Shown: positions 1 through 10,248 of the stretch, piece after piece
Position numbering within the stretch: the first letter of the stretch is position 1
How the letters are laid out: each line of letters opens with the position of its first letter
IMG/VR virus record: IMGVR_UViG_3300025120_000052
Span: 1 to 60,065 of that record
Origin: a virus
Length of the DNA stretch: 60,065 nt
Reading direction: 5' to 3' (one strand)
Program-made: the position numbers and the translations under genes
Notes under the pieces: model-generated
Databases searched by the model: none
Told to the model about the DNA's origin: nothing
The model's input: only the letters and a program-made list of their open reading frames with translations

Positions 1-146
1 ATTTATTCGAAGCACCTAACCCAACAGAGGATGTTAGTGTTGAGGTTGAGGTCATGGAGCCTTCAAGTACGCGGACTCAACCGATTCAAGTTACTCCTGA
101 TAGCCCCACTCAGGGCGGCATCAATAAAGAGAACAGAGAACTACAA
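1..146. repeat. Terminal redundancy, left copy
   Basis: The first 146 bases recur as the last 146 bases of the window (59920-60065). The only difference I see is position 20 (C here, A at 59939). This is what is left when a circular or circularly permuted phage genome is written out linearly by an assembler. The repeat lies inside the giant gene and keeps its frame; the mismatch changes one codon (AAC here, AAA at the other end). Confidence 0.93.
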
Positions 147-3100
147 GAGGTAAACCAAGCGGAGATGGACAAGGCTCTTGTTGAGCAAGACCTTGTAAGG
201 AAACAAGAGAAATCTGCTCAGCTTGATACAGCACGAGCCATTGAACTTGGTAAAGAATCTACCAAGGCTATGCTTGCTCAAGTAAATGAAGAACTCATCT
301 CACTAGAAGAAGAAGAGGTAGTTCCTAAATTGAGAAGTCTATTTAAAGGACGAGGGTTTACGTTTGAAGAAACAGGTATCGGAGATAAAGTTCGTGTCCG
401 TACTACGGACGGGATGCACTCGTTAGATATTTCTTTAGACAACTTCCTCAACTCTAGCGATGTGGCAGAGTCTGCTGAACTGCAGACGTTTTTGCGTACC
501 CACATTAACCCTGAAATTGCAGCACCTAACGAAGACCAAATCAGCAAGGCTTTGCGTGCACAAGAGATGCGCGATTCAGAAAGATGGAATGATGACGGCA
601 CCGCATCTACGGTAAAGTTCATGTCCTATGAAGAGGATGGGGTATACAAAGTAGCACCCACTTTATTTCCTAGGAGTACCGTACAGAAGTCAAGTCCACG
701 TCAAGGTGATTGGCTAGAACTTGAGGGCGATGAAGCTATCAGAGAAGCTGAACGTCGAGGTGAGGTATTTAATTTTACTTCAGAAGAAGAGGCGGAGGCT
801 TTTGCTAAAGGCTCTTGGAAGACCACCAATGTCGTTGACATAGAGGCTCAGAAATTTTACAACGGCTACGGAAGGGATTACTTGTCAGACCGTAATGCCT
901 ACGACAACTACATGAACGCTCGTGACGCTCGTATTTTTCTTGAAGAGCAAATCGAAATCTCAGAAGACAATAGGTGGGGAGGAGTGGGTCAGTATCAGGA
1001 CTTGTCTCCTCAAGAGCAGGAGCAATACGCTGAGTATTTTAGAGAAGACGGAAGCCTTCGAGGAGATGCTGCAGAGATAGCCGAGAAATTAGATGATGAA
1101 GCGGCTGAACTATGGAAGATAGTTGACGGAAATGATTTCCGAGTGGCTCAAGAAGACTTGGATGTTTTCTTAGAGAAGCGGCATAAAGCATCTGCTCAGA
1201 CCGCAGCCAACATGAACTACGAGGCGAGAGCCATAGAGCAAGGGCTTTCAAACCAAGCACTAAATGAGTTTGGTATTACTCTAGACCAACTCACTACTTA
1301 TGAGCCTAAGTCTGCAGCCGAGCGTCTCAGACTAGATGAGATGATTAAGGTGGAGAATAGTGTTCGTGCTACTAAAACAGCAGCCGCTTTAAAATATGAG
1401 ACTGCCCTAACGTATTACGATACCAAGGCAAACAAAGACATAGGTGTAGAATTTACAGATAACCTAGAAGGGTGGGCTACAGCTACTGCTGATGGATACA
1501 AAAATGGTAAGGCCGCACAAGAGTTGCTTTACTTAGCTATGGGAATCTATGGGGAAGATGAGGTTGAGCAACGGTTAGCGGCTGAACGTATGACTGAGTG
1601 GATGAACTCAGTAGACGGAAGGCAATCGCGTGCCATGTCCCGTTTTGATTCTGCTGAAGATGGATTCAATAGAGAGGTAAGGAGCGCAATTGCTCGCGAC
1701 CCGTTTGAAGTAATGCTCACATGGGCGGCATCATCACTGTCTCAGATAGTTCCTTATGGTGCTAAGATTATTCCTTCCTTTGTTGGTGTAGGCGCAGGTA
1801 TTGGTGCAGCTTATGGAGCAGCAGGATTTAATCCCGTAACAGTTGCCGCAGGTGCAGGCACGGGGGCAACATGGGGATTGCGTACAGGATTTGCAGCTAC
1901 CAACCTTGTATTGGAATACACTAACGGTGTGCTTGACGCGGGCCGTGAGCAGGGATACAATATGAACGACCCTCAGGATGCCGCAAGAGCATTCTCTGAC
2001 TCAGAGGTTTGGGAGCGAGGTCGCGAAAGAGGTTTGAAGCGTGGCATACCCATTGCCGTAATGGATATTTTCATGGGCGGATTGGCGGGTAGAATTTTTA
2101 AACCTGTTGCTGTTGCGAGTAAAGCACGAAAAATAGGAGCATTTGCCGCAGAGCGTGCTATCGTTGACCCTACCGCAGAAGCTACAGGTGAGTTGCTTGC
2201 ACAATTAAATGTAGGCGACGAGATTTCAATCAAAGAAATCATGGCTGAGTTTGGTGGTGCAGTAGGAAACCAATCAAGCAATGCCGCTGTAAACATTTAC
2301 CGGTCTACTCGTGGAGGATACAATCAACGTATCGCTCAGAACATGATGGATGTAAGATTAATGGCGGCAGATGGAGCCACTGACTCTCAGATTCAAACGT
2401 GGACAAACAACATGAAAAAGCTAGGCAAGATTACGCCTGAGCAAGCGCAGAAAATTTTAGAAAATGTAGGGATACGTCGTGAAGCCAATGAACTTCTTGG
2501 GGTTACTGCTCCGTCTAGAATTGGAATTGGAAAAAAGAAACGAGCAAGGGTAATGGAACTGCTTGATGTACGAGCAGGTCTTCAATCATCTACTAATACT
2601 CGCGAGATTTTTTCTACAGAGATTAAAGCGATTAACGAAGAGTTGGCCGCTATTAGTAGAACCAACAATCTCGTGGAGAGTCCTGTCAATCTAGACAACA
2701 TCAACAGGAGAGATGGCCTTGGAAGACGTACCGTTCCAAGCTATAGAATTGGAAACACTTTGTACTCAAAGAATGATTTTCTTTCTTACATCGAAAACCT
2801 TAGTCCTCGAAGAGCGAACAAGATTTTAAAGGACAGTCAAGTAATTAATGACGAAGAAACTTCTCTCCTAGTCGAGGAGAAACTAAAACCATTTGTTTCG
2901 CAAGAGACAACAGAAACTACAGAAGATGCCATTCAAGAGCGAAGCACAGAGACGGTGGATGTACAAGAACAAACCACAGATGGCGAAGCAGTGGGAGAGC
3001 GAAACCCCGTCGGGGAATTTACCGAAGAGGTTGAAGTCGAAGACCAAGTTGGGGAGACGACGAGCGAGGAGACAAGCGAGGAAGTCTTAGACCAAGACAC

Positions 3101-6100
3101 TCAAGAAGCTGTTGATTTAGAAGCTGCCGACCTAGAGCAATCATTGGGTCTTGAGCCTGTGGCTGAACAGCCTGTGGCTGAACAGCCTGTGGCTGAACAA
3201 CCTGTGGCTGAACAACCTGTGGCTGAACAAGATAAGGACGCTCTTGTTCTCAGGTCTAACAAAGCGGAGCGGGAAGTAAAAGAAGTAAAGAATGACTTTA
3301 AAAAACAACGAGCAAAAATTAAAAGGCGTAAAGCATCGGATGCGAAAGACGCAGCATTAGCTGCTTTGGATACAGAAGAATCAACTGCTATTGAAGAAAT
3401 ACGTAAAGACTCTAGGATAGTAAAGGCAGCAATTTCCGTCGCAATGGGCAAAGGGTTGCCTAAGTTTGCACAGAAAGGAGGCAAGTTTGAGGCCACCGCA
3501 GAACAGCTACAACGAATAGCTTCTTTGGCGGGGGTTGAGGTAGAGACTATTACAGAAAGTGAGAGTTCAAACTCTCGTCCTGAATTTAGATTGAAGGGTG
3601 AGTCTCTTGAGTTACCTCAAAACGAAACCGACGCTGAGACTGTGGCTGTTCTTGAAGCCATGAATGAGGTGGGTGCTCAAATGGAAGCCGAACAGAATCA
3701 AGAGTTGTCCGACATTGATTCTCGTTTAAAGCTGAACAAAAATGATGCAGGTAAAACTCTTACCGTTGCTCAAAGAAAGACTCTTACTCAACGGGCCGAT
3801 GAGTTAAGACAGCGAGGTCGTGCACGAGACACTGAGTCTACCGCCACACCAATTGATATGGATGAGTTGAACTCTCGCCTTGACAATCCTCTCCCTACTA
3901 TCGAATGGAAAGTAGTAGAGGGCGTGCCTATGATTTTTAATATCTCCGACCAATTGCGTACGGGAGATGTAACGAATCCTGCCACAGGCAATACCATTGA
4001 TAACCTAAAGGGCGGCCTTGGGTTTACAGGAGTAGAGGGTCATCAAGATATGGCATGGGCTAGTGTTACTCGTGATAAAGCACAGGGTCAAATTGATAAC
4101 GCGACTAAAGTATACAACGACAACAAAGAGTTCTTTACTCGTTGGTGGAAAGCTAACCCTGAGTATAATGGGTTGGTTCCTATGGCTATTGTAAAGATGG
4201 GTCAGTCTTCTATCCTCAGTAATGAAGCGGTAGTTAGAGTTCTTGGTGACAACATTTCAGCGTTACCAATAGCCCGCAGAAAGAAAGCAGTAACGGCTTT
4301 TAAAAGAGCGGTCAAGGAGTCGATTAAGATTAAGCAAGACGCTATTAAGTCAGGAGTAAAAGAACTTACACAGAAGCAGTATGCTGCCTACATAAAGGAT
4401 GCTCAAGATGTTCTTGCTATGGTTGACGTGGTTAAGCCCACGACCATTGAGCAAATACTCACACCTGAAGCATTGTCTAATCTAAAAGGTATAACCTCTG
4501 TCAATGTTATTACTGATTTGGTAATGTCAGGTCAGCCTAATGAAGTTGGTGAGAAAAAGCGAAAGCCTTCTTACTCCTTTAAAACAGCTAAGGCTGTAAT
4601 AAAAGTTTTGCTTGGAGAGAATCCAACTGAAGAGCAGAAAAAACTTTTAAATGCAGGTGTGATTACTGACTTGATTACAGAGCCACAACTAGAGGGTGTA
4701 CCTCAGCGTTCGGTATTTATGGTTCAAGGAGTGGACGTTTTGAATCCTGAGGTTTTAGAAACTAATCACCCCAACTATCCCGTTGGGCCAAGAGGTAGAA
4801 CTATTGGTGTGTTGGAGCAACCTCAATCCGTGGTTGATTTGTTCCCTGCTGTAGCAAACAATGTTCAGCTTGGTATTGCTCAAGAACAACAAGGGAGACC
4901 TAGCCGTAGTGAACGTAGCCGATTGACTCAAGTGATTCCTGTTCAAGCAGGTATGCCTAACACAGAATTTGTAGGTGCAATCGCGGGCGTTGAAAATACA
5001 GTAAGCGTACTTGACTTTTTGAACCGCTCTTTCCCTAGTGTCACGTTGTCTACAGACACCGAGACATTCTCCAATGTCATGGCATCAGAGGGAGTAAGAG
5101 AGTATCTCAAAGGAGATGAGATTGTGTATGGTGTAACCAAGGACGGAGACATCTATCTAAACCCTGATGTACACAGTAGCGAGTCGGCTCTTTACAACAC
5201 CGCTGTGCACGAGTTCGGCCACGTTTGGACTGACTACCTGCAGACCACAAAGAAAGGCCGTGAGATTTACTCTAAAGGCGCGTCTTTGGTTACTCAGACA
5301 GCAGAGTATCAGAACCAATTAAAGAAATTTAAAAGTGAGGGACTCACTGAAGAAGAAGCAAAGAAGAGAGCCGTAAATGAAACGATGGCAATACTCATTG
5401 GAAACAAGGGGGAGACCATCATCAACGCTTCGCTCAAGCAGAAATTCCAAGCATGGCTTAACGCAACGTGGACATACATCAAGGAGACATTTAAAATGTC
5501 CAAGGATTTATCTCCTGAGGAGATTCAAAACCTTACCCTTGATGAATTCTTAGGCACAGCCCTTGCTGATATTATGAGCGGCAAGCCACTGAAGCTAACA
5601 GAGTCTCAATCTAAAAAGCTAAAGAATCCGGAGGCGGCTTTTAGTAGGTCAGACTCTATGGCTGACATCATAGCAAGAGGCAGGGCTGAAGGATTTTCAG
5701 AGGCATCTATCCGTCAGGTACTTAGGTCAAGAGGTCAGAAGGTAGCCGACATCAACGCGGCTATGTTGATGAGCATGGATTTGTTTAGCGATGCAGTGGT
5801 TCCATTTGAGTTTGGAAACATTGAAGGAGGAATGGATGCAGGTATCCAACTCTTCCAACAAGTTCAATCAGAACTTGCTGCCTTTGCGCAACCTACAGTT
5901 ACCCGAACTAGTCAACGGATGAGTGCGGCAGAACGTCGCGCAAGACTTGCTGAGTTAAGAGAGAACAACCCAACGCTGTTAGAGTTGTCTGATGCAGCAT
6001 TGCTCAGAAGGTTTCCGCGTCGTGGTGTAGCTGTAGAAACCACCACTACAGAAAAGACACCCGGTGAGATTCGACAAAAGGCTCTTGAGATTTTGCGTGC

Positions 6101-9100
6101 TAACCCTACGTATCAAGCGCAGACCGAAGCGCGGCAGATGGAGTTAGCTGTTGCGTTGGACAGAGCCATTGGTATTGGTGCAAATCGAAATGTATCTAAA
6201 GAGATACGTGCTATTCGAGGGACGCTGACTCAGCGTAAGCGAGCCGTACGTGAAGTCCAATCAGTCAAGCGTCAACTACGTCAGCTTATTCGTAAATCTT
6301 TACCTAAGTCAGATGGCTATAGCCAAGCCGACATCAATAAGATTGTACGTTCTGTCGAGCGTGTTAACGAAGATAACTTCAGAGTAGAAGTAGAGAAGGT
6401 TCTTCAGGTAGTAGAAAAGCAACGGGCCAAACTAAGGAAGAAGACTCTAAAGAAGTTGATGGCCGACGTAACTCGTGGAGCAAAGAAAACTACTACCGAC
6501 ACCAAGAAGAGCCGAGCAGGTTCACTGAGCGCACAGGGACAATCGTTTGCTGCACAGTTTAAGCGTGCTCTTAAACTTGCAATGGCATCTGATGCCAAGC
6601 AAGAGGATGCAATGGAGAAGTTCATGCAACTAGCCGAGGAACTGCAGACGGATGAAGCTATTGTGGCCTTGGCTAAGAGCGCATCCGGAGAAGTCTTGAC
6701 CTCAAAAGAAGAAAGCATTGTTAACCTAGCCGTTGCTCTAGACCTTGTAAAGAACCTACCGAACATGACGTTGGAAGAGGTTCAGGCATTGGCTAATGAC
6801 TACGCTGTTGCAGCCTCAAGGTCAAGACAGGAGTTATCTGAAAGCCGTAAAAAACGTGCGCTTGAGAACGATGCTCTAAGAACTAAAGTAACAGACGCAA
6901 TGCGTCGTTCGAATCCTGATTTGTTTGATTCAGATGGAAACATTATCGGACAGAACAGAAGGAGAGCCATGCTTGATGACGTTCGAAGGTATTGGAACGA
7001 GGGTAAAGGCCAAGGCTTGTCCGCCCGTATGAGGGGCCAAGCTAAAGCCGCCAAGCTGTACGTTGAAACATACAAATGGCGAAGTGCGTTTCAAGCCGTC
7101 AAGTCTTTGATGGATGGGCTAAAGCATCTTGGTACATTCATGAACTCCATGAACGATACGCTGTACGATGAGGTCTTTAATCGCCTCAACAAGATGGACA
7201 ACAATGCGTTGAAAGGGAGGTTTAATCAAACTAAAATCCTTAATGACTTAGGCTTTGAAGAAGTTCAACAGACTTTGTTCGACAACAAAACGCTGACCAT
7301 TGAAGGGGTTAGAGAATCTAAAACAGGGAAGACATACACTGATTCGTTTAGTAAAGACCAACTGCTTAGAATCTATGCGCTATCTCTGAACCCCGTTCAA
7401 AGAAAGAAACTAGAAGAGCAGGGTTTTACCACTGATAAAATGAATGAGATTAAATCATTCTTAGGCAAAGACGCTACAGACTTTGCAGACAAGGTGGTGA
7501 ACTATCTAAGCAATGAGTACTACGAAAGCGTGAATGATGTATACCGAGAAGTAAATGACATCAACCTTAACTACGTAGAGAACTATTTCCCAACGATTAC
7601 AACTCAAGCTGAGGTTAATCCAAAGCAATTATTTGAAGGTGACTTCAACGGAATCTTTAACGCAGAGAGTGCGCCTGCCCTGAGAAATCGTGAGGACATG
7701 AAGAGTGACATTGCTTTGAAGGCAGCAAACTTTACATCTGCACTTACCTCTCACATGGAAACGATGGAGAGATACAAGGCATACGCTGATGGAGCAAAGA
7801 AGCTAAACGTAATCTTCAGCACTGATGCAGTAGACACTGCGCTTACTATGCTTGGAACTAAGTCTATGGTTAAGCAGTCCGTTAACAATGCAGTTAACCC
7901 TGATTCAGCCAAGACAGCGTTAAATCAATCAGGTAAACTGTTTAACATTTTGCAGACTCAGTTTACTTCTTTTGCTCTTGCATTCCGTGTAGTTCAAATA
8001 GGCAAGCAGGCCACATCATTCATCAATGCATTTGAGAACTACTCGTTCCGAAAGAGTGGCAAACAAAATACATTGGTTGACCTGCTTCCATTCCTGTATG
8101 ACTACGCATCGGTTATCGCACGCTCTAGGTCTTACCACAACCTAGCAATGGAGATGTCTCCTACGTATCGCTACCGTGTAGAGCAGGGCATTGCTGCTGA
8201 CCTATCAGGTCTTGAGGCGGGTTCACCTACAAGGACAGGGTTTGAACAGCGTCAGACAACGGACGCTAAGCTGTTTAGAAAGTTCAAGACAGCGGCTGCA
8301 TCACCTACTATCTTGGGTGACTTGATGGGTGTGGCCGGATACATGGCTAACTATCGTCGCAACATTCGTAATGGCATGAGCGAAGAGAAAGCTGCTGAAG
8401 CATTCAATGAGTTCAACCAAACACAGCAAAGTAGAAGAGCGACAGAGAAGTCCATTATTCAACAGAACAGCAACTACATCGTGAGGGCTTTCACTATGTT
8501 TGGTTCGACTCCAATTCTGTACATCAACAATGTGATGCAGGCGTTGAACAACATCATCAGTCCCAAGAAAAAAACTACCACTCAAGATGTGAGAAAGCTA
8601 GTGTTAAACCTTGGCGCGGCTAACGCGGCATTCGTTGCTATGTCTAACCTTGGAATTCTTTTGCGAGGAGATGACGAGGAAAAGAAAGAAGTGTTGCGTC
8701 AAATACGAAACGCAACGCTTGGTCTTAATCTTCTCTACCAAGTTCCATTCATGGGTACGGTTGCCAAGTCAGCAGAGAATTGGATTACAGGCAAGCGAAG
8801 ACCAACAGACATTGGAGTCAATCCTTTTGTGTCTCTGTTCCGTAAAATGAAGAAGGCCGCAGAGGACGACAAGGCTGTGAGCGGTGCTCTTAAGACAGTG
8901 GTTGAGATTGGCGTAGGCGCACAGCTTGACCCGTTCATAACACTGCTCGAACAAGCACGTGACATGGATGAGGTAGAGATGCGTGAGGTCTACGACATCA
9001 TTGGCTACTCTGAATCATACCGACCTGAGGTAGATAAGGAAGGATACAGAGAACTAACTCCACGGGCAAAGAAAGAACAGGAGAAGAAGGAACGAATCAA

Positions 9101-9200
9101 AGAAAAGCAAGAGAGTAATCCCGCCTTCATGAGGAGAAAAGAAAAGGAAAAGGAGGCGCGTAAAAAGCGCAGAGACCTAGAGAAGTTTGGAAGAGATTAG
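1..9200 (+). CDS. Giant polyvalent virion/cargo protein with zincin domain (main part; gene starts at 59688 across the join)
   Basis: The frame is open from base 3 and continues the frame that starts at 59688, so the whole protein is about 3,143 residues; the ATG at 54 is probably internal. Residues below are counted from 54. Visible parts: an N-terminal helical, charged region; a Gly/Ala-rich hydrophobic stretch (about 560-640); a Glu-rich linker with five VAEQP repeats (about 1035-1060); a zinc-protease motif HEFGH at about 1719; long Lys/Arg/Glu helical stretches; and a very basic C-terminus. Such mosaics are known in phages as polyvalent proteins, injected with the DNA or carried in the virion. 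It directly follows the cargo-type genes at 56879 and 57646, which fits a virion role. I see no RNA polymerase DxDxD motif. The individual activities are inference. Confidence 0.85.
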   Translation, partial: LFEAPNPTEDVSVEVEVMEPSSTRTQPIQVTPDSPTQGGINKENRELQEVNQAEMDKALVEQDLVRKQEKSAQLDTARAIELGKESTKAMLAQVNEELISLEEEEVVPKLRSLFKGRGFTFEETGIGDKVRVRTTDGMHSLDISLDNFLNSSDVAESAELQTFLRTHINPEIAAPNEDQISKALRAQEMRDSERWNDDGTASTVKFMSYEEDGVYKVAPTLFPRSTVQKSSPRQGDWLELEGDEAIREAERRGEVFNFTSEEEAEAFAKGSWKTTNVVDIEAQKFYNGYGRDYLSDRNAYDNYMNARDARIFLEEQIEISEDNRWGGVGQYQDLSPQEQEQYAEYFREDGSLRGDAAEIAEKLDDEAAELWKIVDGNDFRVAQEDLDVFLEKRHKASAQTAANMNYEARAIEQGLSNQALNEFGITLDQLTTYEPKSAAERLRLDEMIKVENSVRATKTAAALKYETALTYYDTKANKDIGVEFTDNLEGWATATADGYKNGKAAQELLYLAMGIYGEDEVEQRLAAERMTEWMNSVDGRQSRAMSRFDSAEDGFNREVRSAIARDPFEVMLTWAASSLSQIVPYGAKIIPSFVGVGAGIGAAYGAAGFNPVTVAAGAGTGATWGLRTGFAATNLVLEYTNGVLDAGREQGYNMNDPQDAARAFSDSEVWERGRERGLKRGIPIAVMDIFMGGLAGRIFKPVAVASKARKIGAFAAERAIVDPTAEATGELLAQLNVGDEISIKEIMAEFGGAVGNQSSNAAVNIYRSTRGGYNQRIAQNMMDVRLMAADGATDSQIQTWTNNMKKLGKITPEQAQKILENVGIRREANELLGVTAPSRIGIGKKKRARVMELLDVRAGLQSSTNTREIFSTEIKAINEELAAISRTNNLVESPVNLDNINRRDGLGRRTVPSYRIGNTLYSKNDFLSYIENLSPRRANKILKDSQVINDEETSLLVEEKLKPFVSQETTETTEDAIQERSTETVDVQEQTTDGEAVGERNPVGEFTEEVEVEDQVGETTSEETSEEVLDQDTQEAVDLEAADLEQSLGLEPVAEQPVAEQPVAEQPVAEQPVAEQDKDALVLRSNKAEREVKEVKNDFKKQRAKIKRRKASDAKDAALAALDTEESTAIEEIRKDSRIVKAAISVAMGKGLPKFAQKGGKFEATAEQLQRIASLAGVEVETITESESSNSRPEFRLKGESLELPQNETDAETVAVLEAMNEVGAQMEAEQNQELSDIDSRLKLNKNDAGKTLTVAQRKTLTQRADELRQRGRARDTESTATPIDMDELNSRLDNPLPTIEWKVVEGVPMIFNISDQLRTGDVTNPATGNTIDNLKGGLGFTGVEGHQDMAWASVTRDKAQGQIDNATKVYNDNKEFFTRWWKANPEYNGLVPMAIVKMGQSSILSNEAVVRVLGDNISALPIARRKKAVTAFKRAVKESIKIKQDAIKSGVKELTQKQYAAYIKDAQDVLAMVDVVKPTTIEQILTPEALSNLKGITSVNVITDLVMSGQPNEVGEKKRKPSYSFKTAKAVIKVLLGENPTEEQKKLLNAGVITDLITEPQLEGVPQRSVFMVQGVDVLNPEVLETNHPNYPVGPRGRTIGVLEQPQSVVDLFPAVANNVQLGIAQEQQGRPSRSERSRLTQVIPVQAGMPNTEFVGAIAGVENTVSVLDFLNRSFPSVTLSTDTETFSNVMASEGVREYLKGDEIVYGVTKDGDIYLNPDVHSSESALYNTAVHEFGHVWTDYLQTTKKGREIYSKGASLVTQTAEYQNQLKKFKSEGLTEEEAKKRAVNETMAILIGNKGETIINASLKQKFQAWLNATWTYIKETFKMSKDLSPEEIQNLTLDEFLGTALADIMSGKPLKLTESQSKKLKNPEAAFSRSDSMADIIARGRAEGFSEASIRQVLRSRGQKVADINAAMLMSMDLFSDAVVPFEFGNIEGGMDAGIQLFQQVQSELAAFAQPTVTRTSQRMSAAERRARLAELRENNPTLLELSDAALLRRFPRRGVAVETTTTEKTPGEIRQKALEILRANPTYQAQTEARQMELAVALDRAIGIGANRNVSKEIRAIRGTLTQRKRAVREVQSVKRQLRQLIRKSLPKSDGYSQADINKIVRSVERVNEDNFRVEVEKVLQVVEKQRAKLRKKTLKKLMADVTRGAKKTTTDTKKSRAGSLSAQGQSFAAQFKRALKLAMASDAKQEDAMEKFMQLAEELQTDEAIVALAKSASGEVLTSKEESIVNLAVALDLVKNLPNMTLEEVQALANDYAVAASRSRQELSESRKKRALENDALRTKVTDAMRRSNPDLFDSDGNIIGQNRRRAMLDDVRRYWNEGKGQGLSARMRGQAKAAKLYVETYKWRSAFQAVKSLMDGLKHLGTFMNSMNDTLYDEVFNRLNKMDNNALKGRFNQTKILNDLGFEEVQQTLFDNKTLTIEGVRESKTGKTYTDSFSKDQLLRIYALSLNPVQRKKLEEQGFTTDKMNEIKSFLGKDATDFADKVVNYLSNEYYESVNDVYREVNDINLNYVENYFPTITTQAEVNPKQLFEGDFNGIFNAESAPALRNREDMKSDIALKAANFTSALTSHMETMERYKAYADGAKKLNVIFSTDAVDTALTMLGTKSMVKQSVNNAVNPDSAKTALNQSGKLFNILQTQFTSFALAFRVVQIGKQATSFINAFENYSFRKSGKQNTLVDLLPFLYDYASVIARSRSYHNLAMEMSPTYRYRVEQGIAADLSGLEAGSPTRTGFEQRQTTDAKLFRKFKTAAASPTILGDLMGVAGYMANYRRNIRNGMSEEKAAEAFNEFNQTQQSRRATEKSIIQQNSNYIVRAFTMFGSTPILYINNVMQALNNIISPKKKTTTQDVRKLVLNLGAANAAFVAMSNLGILLRGDDEEKKEVLRQIRNATLGLNLLYQVPFMGTVAKSAENWITGKRRPTDIGVNPFVSLFRKMKKAAEDDKAVSGALKTVVEIGVGAQLDPFITLLEQARDMDEVEMREVYDIIGYSESYRPEVDKEGYRELTPRAKKEQEKKERIKEKQESNPAFMRRKEKEKEARKKRRDLEKFGRD
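3156..3230 (+). repeat. Five tandem 15-bp repeats encoding VAEQP
   Basis: Five near-identical in-frame copies of cctgtggctgaacaR encode Pro-Val-Ala-Glu-Gln units inside a Glu-rich linker of the giant protein. The unit is a multiple of three, so copy-number change would lengthen or shorten the linker without breaking the frame. Confidence 0.95.
3561..3576 (+). repeat. Dispersed palindrome, copy 1 (GAGAGTTCAAACTCTC)
   Basis: Perfect copy inside the giant gene, read there as Glu-Ser-Ser-Asn-Ser. The centre reads TTCAAA in the coding sense. Confidence 0.9.
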
Positions 9201-9400
9201 TGAGAGTTTAAACTCTCATCCAAAGAGTCCGCCACATCCCTGAGAATAATTAAAAGTTCTTCAGCGGTGTGGCGGGCTTGGCTTAACTCTCCGTCCATGA
9301 GTGATTCGTAAAGGTCGTCAGTGTTTTCGTGGATGTGATTCATCAAGGAGTTAACGTATGACACACGTTGTAACTCCAACACTGACAGGGGCTTTCTCAT
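9197..9400 (-). CDS. Hypothetical small acidic protein
   Basis: 67 residues, helical and acidic, not recognised. It is the last gene of the minus-strand early block and overlaps the stop of the convergent giant gene. Its final residues (ESLNSH) are encoded by a dispersed palindrome. It starts 4 bases after the end of the DnaA-like gene at 9404, so it is probably cotranscribed with it. Confidence 0.6.
   Translation of the reverse strand: MRKPLSVLELQRVSYVNSLMNHIHENTDDLYESLMDGELSQARHTAEELLIILRDVADSLDESLNSH
9202..9217. repeat. Dispersed palindrome, copy 2 (GAGAGTTTAAACTCTC)
   Basis: Perfect 16-base palindrome, 18 bases with the flanking T/A. It sits exactly at the convergent junction of the giant gene (stop at 9200) and the minus-strand gene ending at 9197, whose last codons it forms. 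It could act as a hairpin for both transcripts. Confidence 0.92.
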
Positions 9401-9403
9401 AGG

Positions 9404-9925
9404 TTATCTAAGTCCATTAAAAAATGTCGTTAGACTGCGCTCAACTTTAGCCCTATTCCCTGAGTGTGTTCTTTCTCGTACTATCTTATAGAGTGGCGCA
9501 AGAGAATCATCAACTCTCTTTAGCCGGACGTTGTCTGATAACAGTCTATCCTTTTGCGAATTTAAGTCAGAAACTTTTAATCTCAAACTTAATACCTCTT
9601 GAATTAGGTCATACTTAGAATAAAAGTAAACATCAGGAACCTGTTCAGGAGGACTAACGTTAGCCATGACATACTCATACTTGGCTTTTAGGTTAGCGTC
9701 CTGCTTCATGATGAAGGGGAACTTAGATTTGTAATGCAAAATGGTGGCGTGGTCTTTACCTAGCAACCTTCCAACACTTGTTGATGTCATCCCACTGTTA
9801 GTGAGGATGTAAGCGCAAGTCATTCGAGCGTCTACATACTCCCTCTTCCTTGTCTTCACAACCATGTCAAGACCGAATGCATCGTTTATAATTTTAAATA
9901 CTTGTTCTGCGTATGTGGAAGTCAT
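9404..9925 (-). CDS. Stand-alone DnaA domain IV-like DNA-binding protein
   Basis: 173 residues. The first half resembles the C-terminal helix-turn-helix of DnaA: VDAR near residues 31-34, then a second helix ending in GKDHATILHY, the counterpart of the DnaA signature around the DH(S/A)T core that reads the DnaA box. There is no AAA+ ATPase domain. The second half is a predicted coiled coil (about 110-150) with a basic tail. It may mark an origin or recruit host DnaA/DnaB; that role is inference. A second protein of the same type is encoded at 17376. The start overlaps the stop of the gene at 9922. Confidence 0.75.
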   Translation of the reverse strand: MTSTYAEQVFKIINDAFGLDMVVKTRKREYVDARMTCAYILTNSGMTSTSVGRLLGKDHATILHYKSKFPFIMKQDANLKAKYEYVMANVSPPEQVPDVYFYSKYDLIQEVLSLRLKVSDLNSQKDRLLSDNVRLKRVDDSLAPLYKIVRERTHSGNRAKVERSLTTFFNGLR

Positions 9926-10248
9926 TTTTCGGTGTCAATTAAATAAGAGTCTGCTATGATGTAATCAAGGTAGGAATCACAATCAATAGTCGTAAGGTCA
10001 AGGAACAAAGGTGGCTCTCCATCTTGATGTAAGAACTCAACCATAAAAAACAAAGGCTCTTCCCCTTTTAAAACGCCACCTATTTCTTGCACCCACCCAT
10101 CCTTCTTTGGTAGATACGGAGCGTTGTCTTCAATCAATCTGAGAATGTCAACTAAGTCTTGTTTAGCATGCTGACGCAAGCTGACGATGAAACCTTCATC
10201 GTATTCGTATGGCCTTTCAACCTCGGTATACCTCTGTCTTGAGTCCAT
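9922..10248 (-). CDS. Hypothetical protein
   Basis: 108 residues, acidic, not recognised. It overlaps its neighbours on both sides (start inside the VRR-NUC gene, stop inside the DnaA-like gene), showing tight translational coupling in the replication operon. No catalytic motif is evident. Confidence 0.65.
   Translation of the reverse strand: MDSRQRYTEVERPYEYDEGFIVSLRQHAKQDLVDILRLIEDNAPYLPKKDGWVQEIGGVLKGEEPLFFMVEFLHQDGEPPLFLDLTTIDCDSYLDYIIADSYLIDTEK

Noticed and set aside
3561-3576. Palindrome as a tRNA T-arm fragment (GAGAG-TTCAAA-CTCTC looks like a T stem-loop)
   Set aside because: The loop is one base short of the seven-base T-loop, no acceptor or anticodon parts are nearby, and many copies have a TTTAAA centre.
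1-9200. Giant protein as the virion RNA polymerase of crAss-like phages
   Set aside because: No DxDxD catalytic motif or double-psi barrel signature seen; it has a zincin motif instead.
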